64,000 nt of DNA. Origin: Neodiprion pinetum. Taxonomy: Eukaryota; Arthropoda; Insecta; Hymenoptera; Diprionidae. Below, piece by piece: positions 47,552 to 58,807 of the stretch. Below the pieces are notes generated by a model, which was given only the letters and a program-made list of their open reading frames with translations, was not told the DNA's origin and searched no databases. Both the position numbers and the translations under genes were made by a program. Position 1 is the first letter of the stretch. Each line of letters opens with the position of its first letter. The stretch spans positions 12,735,832-12,799,831 of the forward strand of contig NC_060237.1 of assembly GCF_021155775.2 (NCBI RefSeq). Direction: 5' to 3'.

Positions 47552-47987
47552 TGTTACGTCCTCCAGACTTCATATTCCTTTCCCACGCTCTTAGTTACCT
47601 TACGCTCTGTAGTCTACTCTTATCGTTCGCGAGTCAACAGGTTCTCCTGTAACTCGCGGCTAGCTTGCCTGCTACATCCCGCAAAACCAAGCAGATCCAT
47701 CCCAGCGCTCAAGCAAGACATCTATTCCTCCAAACCAAGACCATACCTTTTTCCCTTGACCGACTCCGTTGCATTGACCACTGATAAACAATCATATACT
47801 TCAAATCGTTCACCTTCCCTTAATACCGATCCCTTTCTATTCCATTCACTTTCTGCATTAGGAGTAGTAGCACGCGAGTGCATAGTCGACGTGAACGGAC
47901 CCTACAATAGCCAAATAACACCTTGGCGGGGCGTGGAGTAAGCTCCGATTACCGCTCATCGGAGCCTACGCAATCTACCCCGTAACA
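47552..47987 (+). repeat. Gypsy 3' LTR
   Basis: A 436-bp LTR preceded by the polypurine tract AAGGGGGGGCG at 47541-47551. It carries about 15 single-base differences from the 5' LTR. Confidence 0.92.
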
Positions 47988-48099
47988 AAAACATAAAAAA
48001 AAAATTCTAAAAATAATAATAAATAAAATAATAATAAATAATTAGACGATTTTGCGCAGTCCATTCTATTTATTTGTGTTTCGTGAGAAAAAAAAAAGT

Positions 48100-48166
48100 A
48101 TCGCACGGGACTTGAACCCGGGACCGCCAGAGTCGGAGCCGTGAACCTTGCCCACTGGGCTGCGCT
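48100..48166 (-). ncRNA. tRNA-like sequence, right arm
   Basis: This is the inverted copy of 40354-40417. Here the B box GGGTTCAAGTCCC is intact, so a pol III internal promoter may be present. The cloverleaf is still incomplete at the acceptor stem. Confidence 0.5.
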
Positions 48167-48357
48167 TGCTTCCTTGGAAAACAGAGTACTTTACTGGTAT
48201 AATAGGTACGAGTCAAATTTCCGAACAATTTTTTTCGAAAACTATGAGCCGTTGAAAAAAATCCCTGTACTGAGGTACTCAGGGTAAGTCCCTCTACAAC
48301 ATATCTGAGACCCATTCAAATCCGTGAGTGACAACCTGTAAGGTCCCCTTGTAAGTA

Positions 48358-48946
48358 AACAGTCGAATCATTATCTACGTCAATAGGCGAATCAATTCCC
48401 AGCTCAGATCGAACACGCATTGCCTTGAATAATCGTGGATCTCCATCGGAAGAAATTCCAAAAACAGTTATGTCTTTTTTTTAAACACGAGATAATGTAT
48501 TCCCACCGGTTCAGAACATAGGTTGCGTAAAACTTATTATCCGTGTCAAATATACACAAGCGAAATGACGGACCGTTTTCGATCAGGGGCTCAGCAATGA
48601 TTACGTAGGCTAAGCTAGCAACACTACCCGTTTCAAAATATTCTGCAATTCTAGAGATCGACGTAGCCGAATATGTACCACTCACGGGCATTCCTTTTCT
48701 ATCTAAAGATAATACAAAACCAATGAATACGTTTGAGCGAGTATCGTATTGTATTCGACCGGTGGTACGTGTCGCATCTTCACTCATCCATACTGTAAGA
48801 GGTAAATTTCGTATGACTAGAAATTCTTTTAATTCCTTGGCTCGACATATTCCTTCCTTGATATCACAGGTAGAGTTACCGATCACACGACTTATCGTAC
48901 TCAGGGAAGGGATTGGTAAATTCGCGTACAAGGTTTTATACAACAT
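48358..48946 (-). pseudogene. Transposase-like gene, N-terminal/central piece
   Basis: The frame 48404-48946 reads LYANLPIPSLSTISRVIGNS, then LPLTVWMSEDATRTTGRIQY, then FRLCIFDTDNKFYATYVLNRW. A frameshift near 48450 breaks it, and residues reading DPRLFKAMRVRSELGIDS continue in another frame to about 48358, where the inserted element begins. Further N-terminal residues may extend to about 49500 on this strand. Confidence 0.5.
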
Positions 48947-49949
48947 TCTTCCACCTATTGTAATAAGGTGTGTACTAAAAAGATTCAGAGCTTCGTCATA
49001 TCTATTTCCTACTTTTTTTGTTTCTTCGCATTTGTTATGGGCACTTTGGAAAAGCTTAAGTAAAAAGTTCGATTGTGACGAGCCTGAATCTGAAGCACAC
49101 TCCGTAATTTTTTAACGTACGTTGCTTATATAAGACATTTATGCTCCATATAAGCCCTCAGTGTATTTTTTACTTGCTCTTTTTCTTGGACGAGTTTTTG
49201 TAATTTGTCTTGTATCGGGAAGAAAGATGTAATACGCGGTTAATTTGCCCCAATTGACGTATGAATTTTTTTCATTCGATGAAATGCTCTGGTTTTCGAA
49301 CAATTCCAAGCTGGATTCCGAACGTTTCCATTGTAGGAATCTTTTTATCGAGATTCTCTGTTCGGTGACAATCTCGATCTAATATTCCCCCACCTCCAAA
49401 TTTCGTTCGATTGTATTTAAGGCAGTCAACGTCGAAGGCACAGAAGGAGTTTCTGAAAACACGGCCACAAAAATGAATTCATCAAGGTTGCACTGATCAA
49501 CGTTATCTGAAACAATATAATAATGTTAACGATATAAGAATTCAAAGGGAGGAGGGGGGATGAGTTTAATTCGCTATAAAAAAACGTATTTAAATTTTTT
49601 TTTTTTTTTATGACACAGTTAATATATATTTATTTATGTAAGAATTTTATAACAAAAGGACATTTGAAAAATATCCTGTAAAATTTTCATTAATAATTAT
49701 GCAGAAACTAGCCATTGACAGCAAATTTTTGCAGACGCCTCAACAAAATTGCAGTGAACTGCATAACTCATCACTGGATCATCAGAGATGAAAATACCAA
49801 CAAATTTAATTAGTTTATACGTTTCTTGAGGTAATGCTTTCGAGTTTTTAAAATTTATTTTTTATCATTTAAATTCATTTTAAAATACTCAAGTTTCCGA
49901 TTTTTGAAATGAAAAATTATATACATATATATATATACATATGTAAGGA
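48947..49949. other. Possible upstream remains of the transposase-like gene
   Basis: Short minus-strand open pieces (for example LQKLVQEKEQVKNTLRAYM near 49150) could be its coiled-coil N-terminus. The rest is AT-rich filler with a TA-rich microsatellite near 49920-49945. No other gene is seen. Confidence 0.35.
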
Positions 49950-50323
49950 AGTTTAATTCCTTAAGAATGGGTTTAATAGACCCGCTCTCACACGCGGGTC
50001 GGTGAGGTAGTGGACCCTCGAGACGAGTGAGGAAAAGAGAGAGGAGATAGAGGTTGCGAAATATATCAGGTGCAAATAATAAATAAATAGAATATCAAAA
50101 GAGCGAATAAAAGAGATGAAGAATAAACATTGAATGTAGTTTCTTTGTTTATTTCAGGTTAGTACATGGTTGTATATGGAAACTATGTAAGTTTGAATAA
50201 GTGAATAAAATACAAAACTTTGTTTATTTCAGAGAAACGGTTCTCAGTTATTTTACACCCACCCATTGGACTACTCAATAAAGTAACCAAATATGACAAA
50301 ACTGCATTCTCGTTTGTGGAAAA

Positions 50324-50749
50324 ATGGATGAATTACAATTCAAATTTAGAAATGTGCCTGTCGTAGATGGAAAGTCAAATATGATAATCATAACCTCAAT
50401 TGGTACACAAGACAATAGAACCTTCTGCCTGCCTAAAGAAGATCAAGAAGTGAGAATGCATACATTAATTCTTGCATCAACAAACTTCACAAAAATAAAA
50501 AACAGCTTGAAGAAGAGACATCAAACAAGAAAAATATGGATTACCCTGACTCCAGAAATGAAAGAAGATGAAAATATTCAATTCAATGATCTGTGTTCAG
50601 AAGAGATAAATGAAAGTATAGATCATACAATGATAAAATATGATTCAATAGCTACACTACTAGAAAAATTAATTGAAAACACTCAGAAATCTAAAGAGAA
50701 AAGTTTGATGTCAATAACTAAAGAATTCGTGATTGAAAAATTCAATAAT
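50324..50749 (+). pseudogene. Gag-like protein, N-terminal part
   Basis: Intact codons read MDELQFKFRNVPVVDGKSNM and onward to SLMSITKEFVIEKFNN, then the LINE insertion. The end of the open frame (to 50809) is LINE sequence. Together with 55834-56335 it forms an insect LTR-element gag of a type I recognise only by pattern. Confidence 0.6.
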
Positions 50750-50947
50750 TCAATTCAATTAATTTATTGTATTTTATGGACAAAGTCCTGTATACATAGG
50801 ATAGGGTGACGTATGCGGTACAATTATTATATAAACGGCATAAGTGTAAAAAGAAATGAAAAGTGGACCAATCTCAATATATTCAAATTGTAAACTTCGT
50901 GAGCAGGAATCAGGTGGAGTCGGACCAGCGGGTTGGCTCTTGCTTGA

Positions 50948-52905
50948 CTAGATGAGTGTGTGCCGTAAAGTGAGGCAGTCTTGGAGATATGCCTGCAGTT
51001 TTTTCAGATCAGGTCTGTGCGTGACTCCCAGGATCTCGCCCAGTTTGTCGAAGTCTGAACCTTGGTTGATTTCGGCTTTCCAGTACTCGGTTCTTAGAGG
51101 TGAGTAAAAAGGGCATTGGATCATAAAATGTAGGATTGTTTCCTTGTGACAAGCGCCACAGTACCTGCAGTCCTTGAGCGGTGAGAGCACTAGGGTCTCG
51201 TTGTTGATAGTGAAGTGGCAGGAGTATTTACTGGCGAGTCTGAACTGAATTATTGGCTTACTGAGGTGGTGAGGAATGCTAAAGAAAAGCTCAGGAACGG
51301 CCTCAAATGGAGGTACAGGATAGATGACTTGACAGCCCGAAGAGCGTGAATATCTTTCACGATCTGCGGAGGCTAAGTAGCGCCGAAATTTGCTCAGGAT
51401 GCCCTCTTTGCGTTGCTTCCAGAGCTCAGGGTCCCTACTGTCCAGAATTTTGTCCTCATTAAATAGGCTGAGAAGATCTCTGAGTTGCTTGATCCAGTTT
51501 TGGATTTGAGGTTTATTAGGAGAGTTCAGCAGTTCTACCAGTCGCAGGAGGCAGATTTTCGGGAGACGATAATCCTCCATCTCCAGAATTTTGATGATCC
51601 AGTTCAGAGCTAGTTGCAGTATGTTAACAGCGATGTGTTGGATGTACAGTTCGATCCTAAGAGCATAGTTTGGAGTGCATCTGGAAAGTGAGAGAAGTCT
51701 GTTAAAGAATTCCAGGTGGACTGATTCAAGTTTTTCTATGAAATCGTGATTAAGACACCATATATGTGCCATGTAGAGGAACGTGCTCTTGACTAGGCTA
51801 TTGTGAATTTTCATCTTCCCTTTCCATGAGTCGGCTTTGATTTTGGAGAGGATTGAAAGTGCAGTGCTTGTAGCGAGTCTGCTCTTGCTGATGGCGTAGT
51901 TTAGCGTTTGAATACTCAGGACCCTCGGTGAGAACTCAACTCCAAGATATACATAGGATTTTGTCAGCTCGATAATTTCGCCGTTGAAGTATAAAGTTGG
52001 GTATTGCTTACGGCTTCTTCTATTTGAGTTAACCTTAAGCACCTTGGTTTTTTTCGAGTTGACGACCATGGACTTCAGGGCACAGTAAGCTTCAAGGACT
52101 TTGAGGCATTTCGTCAAGTGCGCGACTGAGCGGAGCATTATAGCGATGTCATCAGCGTACAGGAGCATGAGGACGTTTCTGTAGGCATTCACACTTATTC
52201 CCTCCAGGCCTTGATCCTCGAAGTATGCGGTGATGTCTGATAAGTAGAGTACAAACAGAAGTAGGCTCAGGACTTCGCCTTGTAAGACTCCTAGAGTGAC
52301 ATCTATTGGCTTGGAGAGCTGACCGTTGACTCTGACCTGCATTTGGGCGTTGTCATACAGTAATTTCAGTATTTTAATGATTTTGCTACTTACTCCAAAC
52401 TTGGCCAAATTACCCCAAAGTGTGAGTAACAGAGTCGAACGCCCTCTTGATGTCGACAAATAGGACAAAGACTGCGGAATCGTCGTGTCTCAGCTGAATT
52501 TGTAGAAGAGCAAGCATTGAAAAAATGTTGTCGGCGCAGCTTCTCCCAGGTTGAAAGCCGGCTTGTTCTTCCGGGATGAGGTTCTTGGTCTCTGCCCACT
52601 TTTGAAGCCTGTTGCAAAGAATTTGGGTAAACACTTTCGTAATACAGTTGATCAACGCTATACTGCGGTAGTTCTCAGGGTCGTGAGGGTCTCCTTTCTT
52701 AAAGAGCATGATTCTAATGATGCTGGACCAGTCAGCAGGAGTCGATTCAGACGTCAAGATCTTGTTGAAGAAGGCTAGTATGAATAAAAGCCAATTGTCT
52801 GGTGAGTTTTTCAAGAATTCGTGACTCATATCATCAGCGCCAGGCGTTTTATTGGTTTTTCCCTTTTTTAGGCTTGCACGAAGTTCTTCTATGGTAATTT
52901 CAGTT
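50948..52905 (-). pseudogene. LINE ORF2, reverse transcriptase part
   Basis: Frames 52410-52829 and 50948-52468 together cover the RT. Blocks: NYRSIALINCITKVFTQILC, EEQAGFQPGRSCADNIFSML, LFVDIKRAFDSV, GVLQGEVLSLLLFVLYLSDI and the catalytic YADDIAIML. The C-terminal zinc knuckle-like stretch is CRYCGACHKETILHFMIQC. A frameshift near 52440 divides the frames; another near 52905 separates RT from the endonuclease. Confidence 0.9.
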
Positions 52906-54300
52906 CTAGCATAGGATCAGATTGGAAGGCCGGTAGCAATTGGACCAATTCACGAGGCGGGTACACTCTGTGGAGGAATGATTCCCAGTCATCTAGGGAG
53001 ATGGTGGATGTTATCGAGGGTCGTCGGCGGACTGATCTGACTGCCTCCCAAAATTCGTTAGGGCTCCGAACGTTGGCGAATTTTCCTTGAATGATGTTGC
53101 TATATTCTAACTTCTTCGCTTTCAGGTAGTTGAAGCAGTTCTTTTTCGTTATCAGGTAATCAGGCCAGAGTGCGTTGTTATCACTAGAAGCCTTGCATTG
53201 TCGCAGCAAGAGTTTTAGAGTGTGTTTAAGAGACTTACAGCTGTCATCAAACCAGGGTTTGATGCTTGAGCAGTTGGTTTTGTTCCTGCAGGTGACAGTC
53301 ATCTGGGATGTGCTGGCTGCAGTGCAGATGGCGGCGCTGAGTCTACGGTTGAAGTCTTCAACTGAAGCCTCATGTGAGTCGATTTTTATGAGCGGGGACC
53401 ATAAGATGCACTCGTGGTAGCAATCAGCGAGTTCATTCTTCCGTTTCAGTCTAGGTGATCGCGATGTATGTTCACGAACGTTTCCTAAGGATTCTGCATG
53501 TGGAACTAGCAGGTTTATTGCTACTGGAAAATGAATAGAACGTGTTAAAAGAGGTTCAACCCGCAGGTCGTTGACGAGATGCAAGCTGGACGTATCAGCC
53601 CATACGAGATCAATTGTGCTTTGGCCTAGGTGACTACTGAAAGTAAAGGCTCCTGGGCTGTCCCCGAGAGTTCGTCCGTTGAGCAAGATGAAGCCGAGCT
53701 CTTCCATGAATTGCAGAAGATTTTTTCCCTGGCGGTTGCTGGTTGTATCAAGAGAGTTTCTCAACCCAAATATATTGGTGTTTTCGAAGGCATCATCATT
53801 CAATTGAGCAGCGTTGCCCACTCTTGCATTGAAATCGCCTCCAATTATGAAGAAATCGTACTTCTGTGAGCATTGTATCTTAAGAATGAGTGTTCTGAAC
53901 TGATCTAAAGTTTCTTCCAAGTTAATATTTGGCTTAAAGTAGACGAGCACGACAATAATAACGTGTTTGTTGGTCGATACTTTAGAGATGATGCAGTATT
54001 CTGTTGAGGCAATGACTGAGCATTCTAGGGTTGAGTATGTGACTAGTCCTTCACTGAGTCTCCCCTGTTTTTGTGGTTTTGTTGCTGGTACGGTGAAGCA
54101 CATTGTATTGCACATGTTATGAATAGGAGTATCAGTTGAGGTCCAAGTTTCCGAGATGCCATAGAATTGCGCATTGATGCTGTTGGTGAGATCAGGAATG
54201 TTGTAGTAGCCGTGGGCGTTCCAGAAAATTGTCTTAATGGTGTTGCAATCGTTGATGTATTGAGGTTGGTCGGCGTTGCGTTATTGTGTCTTATGTGATA
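52889..54300 (-). pseudogene. LINE ORF2, endonuclease part
   Basis: The apurinic-type endonuclease starts near 54300 (residues IKTIFWNAHGYYNIPDL, then AQFYGISETWTSTDTPIHN) and continues in the frame 52889-54115 with FFIIGGDFNARVG, STIDLVWADTSS and SIHFPVAINLL. It is separated from RT by a -1-type shift. Confidence 0.85.
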
Positions 54301-54520
54301 GTAGAGACTGAGAATTGGGCGTTGAGATTGATATTCCTGAGGAGGCTAGTGCCTCCTTGGATTGTGCAGTGTCTTGAGAAGACGGGGGGTTTGAAGCAGC
54401 AGGAGATGAGTGACAGGGGACAAGGGCTTTGGATGCTACGTCCCAGGTCATCGGTTTGCCATTTACAAAAAGTTTCTGGAAACCGTGCCTAATTGTGTTG
54501 CCCTGTTCCATGAGCCTCTT

Positions 54521-55579
54521 TCACTCATCTCTGAGTTTCTTTACAATGGCACCTTCAGTTGGAGTTAGGTCAGGGTTAATGTAAATTGGAGCTTTCAAGG
54601 ATTTTTTGTTGCTGAGAATTTTATCTTTGGAGGTTCTGTCCTTCATGGTCACCTTGACTTTGTCCGGGGCGTTGTTTAAAGTTTTCACTTCTTCTATGCA
54701 ATTTCCAACGCTAAATTGTTTTTCGAGAAAGTCGGCGACCACTTCCTTCACATTGGATTCATTGAATGACAGACCCTGTATAATGACGTTATTTCTTCGT
54801 AAGTGCTTTTCAAAAGAATTGATGCTGGCATTTGTGATGCGAGTCTCAAAGGCTCGAGTAGAGGAACCGGAAGCCACGGGAATACTGACGTTTGATTCAA
54901 GATCAGATAGTCTGGCTTTGACGGACGTCAGCTCCTTTTTCAGAGCTTTATTTTCAGCGGTGAGATCCTTTTTTAGCTTATTCATTTGGCTCTCACAGGA
55001 TTTCTTTATATCCTCTTTCAGCTCAGCGAGCTTGTTTTGGTCTTCCATTCTCCACATTAACATTTGTTTGAATAAATCACTGATTGTCTCTGGAATAGGA
55101 GTCTCAGAAGTGTCGTTTCCCATTTTTGAGCGAGTTGACGGAGGAGAGGATGAAGCACGAGGAACTTTGGTCGGTGGAGAGATGAGGTTTTTTTGAGTAG
55201 GAGGGGAACTACTGTCCCTTGTCCTTTTCAGATTTGTTTTCTGGAAGTACGCTGGGATACTGCTAAGAGAACTGGATCGTTGTGGCTTCAACTGGGCAGC
55301 TTTGGATGGTCTACCTCTTGGGGCAGGTTTCTGGGTTTTTGGGTTTCTTTGTTTCTTTAGTGGCTGCGGTGTGAAGAGAGTCTCTGGAGCGTTGAATAAA
55401 AAGACTGGAGCGTTAGGATTTAAGTCGCTCGGAGTTAAGTTCCCAGATTTATTCGAGCTGTCGGTGCTGACGATTGGGCCGCAGCCGCTATCTAGCGAGC
55501 AAGCTGAAAGCTTTTCCAGAGAGTGTATTCCTTGATCGGTAATGTCTATGCCTTTTGCGCCAGCGCTGACAGCTGGCAT
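54521..55579 (-). CDS. LINE ORF1 protein
   Basis: An intact 352-aa frame. The N-terminal half is basic and Ser/Pro-rich (PAPRGRPSKAAQLKPQRSSS). Residues about 185-235 are a coiled coil (LKKDLTAENKALKKELTSVK), followed by an RRM-like region (LRRNNVIIQGLSF, IYINPDLTPTEGAIVKKLRD). It would bind the LINE RNA. Confidence 0.8.
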   Translation of the reverse strand: MPAVSAGAKGIDITDQGIHSLEKLSACSLDSGCGPIVSTDSSNKSGNLTPSDLNPNAPVFLFNAPETLFTPQPLKKQRNPKTQKPAPRGRPSKAAQLKPQRSSSLSSIPAYFQKTNLKRTRDSSSPPTQKNLISPPTKVPRASSSPPSTRSKMGNDTSETPIPETISDLFKQMLMWRMEDQNKLAELKEDIKKSCESQMNKLKKDLTAENKALKKELTSVKARLSDLESNVSIPVASGSSTRAFETRITNASINSFEKHLRRNNVIIQGLSFNESNVKEVVADFLEKQFSVGNCIEEVKTLNNAPDKVKVTMKDRTSKDKILSNKKSLKAPIYINPDLTPTEGAIVKKLRDE

Positions 55580-55833
55580 GCTAGAGGTTATGAGAACCTA
55601 ACCTATTAATTGACACGCCAGTGACTTTGTAGTTGTTTTTGTTTATAAATTGCAATAAAACACGTAAATTTATTTATGTAGCAGAGAAGGAGAGCAGTAG
55701 GCACCTGATGGTAGTAGTATTTAGATTTTAAAGTCACTGATAGCACTTTAACACACAGATTACATCTACGGGCTAGTTACGCACGTCCGTACCCATCTGT
55801 GACTCAAACGCCTCCCCCGAAAAATTCAATAAT

Positions 55834-56335
55834 AAAACAACAAATGCCAACCCGTGGATGTGTGAGTTTTAAAAAGAGTGTGCAAGATTTGATGGGAACC
55901 AGGATAAGAGAAAAATTGAAGCATTAAAACTTTTCCTGTATGAACCATATTTAGACTGATATAGCTGCATGCTACTGAAATTATCTATAGATTCAGATTG
56001 GGATCAGTGGAAGAAAATCTTTTATGAAACTTTCGCTAACAAAGGCTGGTCTCCAATAAGGTATGCTATATCATACAGATATCAAACAGGAAATTTAATT
56101 GAATATGCTATAAAAAAAGAAAAGTTATTACTGGAGGTTAGAAAAACAATTGATACAGGCACAATGATTGATTCAATAGCCAATGGATTACCAAAGTTGT
56201 ATTGCCGATAAAATAGACAGAGAAATTATAGAAACAACAGAAGAATTATGTAATAAATTAGGTAAACTAGAACATTGCAGACAAAAAAAGTTTACTAGTT
56301 CACAAAACAATACAAATGATATAAAAAAAAGCTAC
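55834..56335 (+). pseudogene. Gag-like protein, C-terminal part
   Basis: It continues the gag frame after the LINE. NPWMCEF, a stop, then KECARFDGNQDKRKIEALKL, another stop at about 55955, then SIDSDWDQWKKIFYETFANK, GWSPIRYAISYRYQTGNLIE and MIDSIANGLPKLY with further shifts. The GWSPIRYAI..YQ.G.L.EYA block is typical of a family of insect LTR gag proteins. Confidence 0.7.
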
Positions 56336-56339
56336 CTTC

Positions 56340-57110
56340 CCACACAGCAAAAATACGTCCAAAGTACGTCTTTCGGACACCTCGAAAATTGTCTCGTGAT
56401 AGTATTGGGATCGTCCCATGGGACTCCCATACGCTCTTAAATGTCCGCTACGTTTACCGGAATGGGACAGTCTCACTGACGTCATTACGACGTCCAAAGG
56501 TTTGCTTATAAGCCATATCCCCAGGACGTCTCTTGGACTGCTAACACAGTAGAGTGGAGATATCGATAAGACATTATCGAGACTGCATTAAAACGTCCTC
56601 AAGATATTGTTAAGACTATATAAAGTTGGTATTGACACGGTGTTCAGATTGGATAGAGACGTCCATGGGACTTAATCCAGACTGTATAAAGACCTCCATG
56701 GAATATCGTTGAGACTACAAAATGACGCTTACGGATTAGATATTTAGACTGGACGAGACGTCCATTGGACTTAATCCGGATTGTATTAAGACGTCCATGG
56801 AACATCATCGATACTGTAAAAAGACGCTTACAGGATAAATATTTAGACTGGATAGAGACGGCCATGGGAATTAATTCAGACTGTACAAAGACGTCTATGA
56901 AACATCATCCAGACTACAAAAAGACGCTTACGGGACAGATATCTAGACTGTATAGAGATGTCCATAGGACTTAATCTAAACTGTATTAAGACGTCCATGG
57001 AATATTATCCGAGCTGCATAAAGATGCTCGTGGGATACTATCCAAACTGTATCAAGACGCTGATGGGATATTAATCAAATTGTGTTAAGACGTCAATAGG
57101 ACCCATGGAA
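56340..57110. repeat. Minisatellite with 33-bp monomers and trimer order
   Basis: Degenerate monomers of about 32-34 bp, ending AAGACG and starting CCATGG or CTTACGG, are clearest at 56650-57100. Three monomer types (CCATGGGACTTAATCC..., CCATGGAACATCATC..., CTTACGGGATA...) cycle with a period of about 99-100 bp. The earlier part (56340-56640) is more diverged. Because 33 is a multiple of 3, frames stay open by chance. Confidence 0.85.
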
Positions 57111-57599
57111 TAGAACGAAAAAGGGGGGTTCTCATATGTACATTTTTCAGCGGTATACTGTCACAAGTATTCACCTAATCGATATAAAAAAAATTTATAC
57201 ACACTCCTCGGAATTGCGTATTTGTGTACTCAATCTGAAGTCCAGTTATTCAAAATTAAATAACGCACAATAATAGCCGATGAGACATACGGATAATGCT
57301 CGGGTGGACTCAACTTGTATACCGATGAGATACACGATCAAAGCAATATAAAGGTGAGAAGTATACGCACGAGACCCTCCTGAACAGACGATATTGGATT
57401 TCATAATTGATGAAGTACACACAAGTATATTATTGAAAAACATATAATTCATATATTGCACATACATAGGAACAATTACACTCTCGGTCTTTGCCCGACA
57501 GGATTCGTACTTAATATCAACTTATAATATTAGATATGTATATTATATCCTTATAGATAGTATGATGAGTATACATAACCGCTTTGCTAAACGATCCTA

Positions 57600-58180
57600 T
57601 TTAGAATGAATTTATAGAAAATAGAAAAAAACTCATGTAAAAAATAAAATAATTTTGTTTGTGCTGTCGCAATAAAATGAAAAAGAAATTGCCGTCTTTG
57701 GAACAAAATATCGGAGCGAAATTTTACCATTGCAATCTTCTAAACTTAATAATACTCAAACTTATATAGGAAGAAAACCCAAAAAATTAAATTCAAATAA
57801 AGCTTCAACAGGCGAATAATACTATCGTTGAGAAACAAAAAATAAATTTTTATGTTGATAGCTTATTTGTTAGAGAGGAAAAAAAACTCATGAAAAAAAA
57901 GAAAATAATTTTGTTTGTGCGGTCACAATAAAACCTAAAAATTAATGAACGTGTGCTATGAATTATGACTCTACACCTTAGATTTCTCAGTGGAATTGAT
58001 GTCTTTGGAACGAAATATTGCAGCAGTATTTTACCATTGAAATCTTGTAAACGTATTAATACACTCACATAGGAAGAAAACCCAACAAATCAAATTGAGG
58101 AGAAAAGGTTTAACAGTCGAACATTACTGTTGAGAAACAAAAAATAAATCTTATACCGATAGCACATTTGTTAAAAAAAA
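57600..58180. repeat. Imperfect tandem duplication, AT-rich
   Basis: Two blocks share AAAAAAACTCATG, AATAATTTTGTTTGTGC, GGAAGAAAACCCAA and TTGAGAAACAAAAAATAAAT in the same order (about 57615-57860 and 57870-58155). Non-coding. It lies in the region after the last recognised DUF4806 exon on that gene's strand. Confidence 0.7.
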
Positions 58181-58807
58181 ATCACAATATTTTAACGTAA
58201 TACGGTCTTTTATAGAGCCGCAGCTCTATAAATTACGTTATAATTACGTTAATTCGACAATTATATAGTCTATCATGATACAAAAACAAAAAAATACAGA
58301 TCTCCTAAATTTGCGGCTAAAAAATCTAAAAAAATTCACAAAGTACTTTTAAGCAGTATTAGAATTTGCTCAGTTATATAAATTATCTGAGAGTGTAAAA
58401 AAAATCGTAGCTCATTTGACGAAGAATGTCTTATATATATTTTTAAATACCATCATTGAATTGCAATAAAATAATTCGAATGCAGCAATTATGTAACGTG
58501 TATAGAGTACACTGAAAAAACTGTCTATACTTCGCGTAAAAATCCGTGATATCATGATTTATTTAGAAAAATATGTGGAATGAAACTCATTTTTCTTCTC
58601 GTGCCAAGCGCGCAGGGGCATGACGCAGCCATGATTTAATGGGGTCAGTAATTTCCTTATTTACAATAAGAGGTTTCGTGAAACGGCAGCGGATGATACC
58701 CATATAGATTAAATTCATTTAATCTATAATCTACATTGCCATTGAAAGTTCATCGTAATAGTTTACGAATAGAATCACGATAATATTTTGATATGAATTG
58801 AACTTAC

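Larger units (their letters stand above)
40922..47987 (+). mobile_element. Ty3/Gypsy retrotransposon with macro domains and no visible integrase
   Basis: A 7066-bp element with two 436-bp LTRs (TGTTACG...CGTAACA) differing at about 15 positions by eye and flanked by AAAA. Order: LTR, TGGTGGCAGCGG-type leader, gag with CCHC knuckles, protease, reverse transcriptase, RNase H, acidic/proline-rich linker, macro domain, proline-rich linker, truncated second macro domain, tandem repeats, polypurine tract (AAGGGGGGGCG), LTR. No HHCC or DDE integrase is seen anywhere. Several frameshifts show that this copy is inactive. Confidence 0.92.
40168..48351. mobile_element. Inverted-repeat DNA element with tRNA-like ends, host of the Gypsy element
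   Basis: The ends are CAAGGGGACCTTACAGG and its inverse, flanked by TAA on both sides (40165-40167 and 48352-48354), a PIF/Harbinger-like 3-bp duplication. Inverted arms run about 350 bp (40168-40520 and 47990-48351), and each contains a tRNA-like segment. Between them are about 400 bp of AT-rich filler and the 7.07-kb Gypsy element. It has no transposase of its own. It interrupts the transposase-like gene. Confidence 0.7.
50750..55818 (-). mobile_element. Non-LTR retrotransposon, nearly full length, 15-bp target duplication
   Basis: A 5.07-kb LINE on the minus strand flanked by GAAAAATTCAATAAT (50735-50749 and 55819-55833). Two ORFs are present: ORF1 with coiled coil and RRM-like domain, and ORF2 with APE-type endonuclease, RT and a CCHC-like C-terminus. 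The 3' tail has short AATTGA-type units. Two frameshifts in ORF2 disable this copy. Clade not determined. Confidence 0.93.
49940..56337 (+). mobile_element. Gag-bearing LTR retroelement remnant split by a LINE
   Basis: A leader starting near TGTAAGGAAGTTTAATTCC (49941), with a GTTTATTTCAG duplication near 50150-50230, precedes a gag frame (50324 on). The frame is cut at 50749 and resumes at 55834. Homology ends near 56337 beside the minisatellite. Protease, RT and integrase are not present here. Confidence 0.6.

Noticed and set aside
56644..56974. Repeat-encoded peptides in the minisatellite
   Set aside because: Monomer length is a multiple of three, so frames stay open on both strands without selection.
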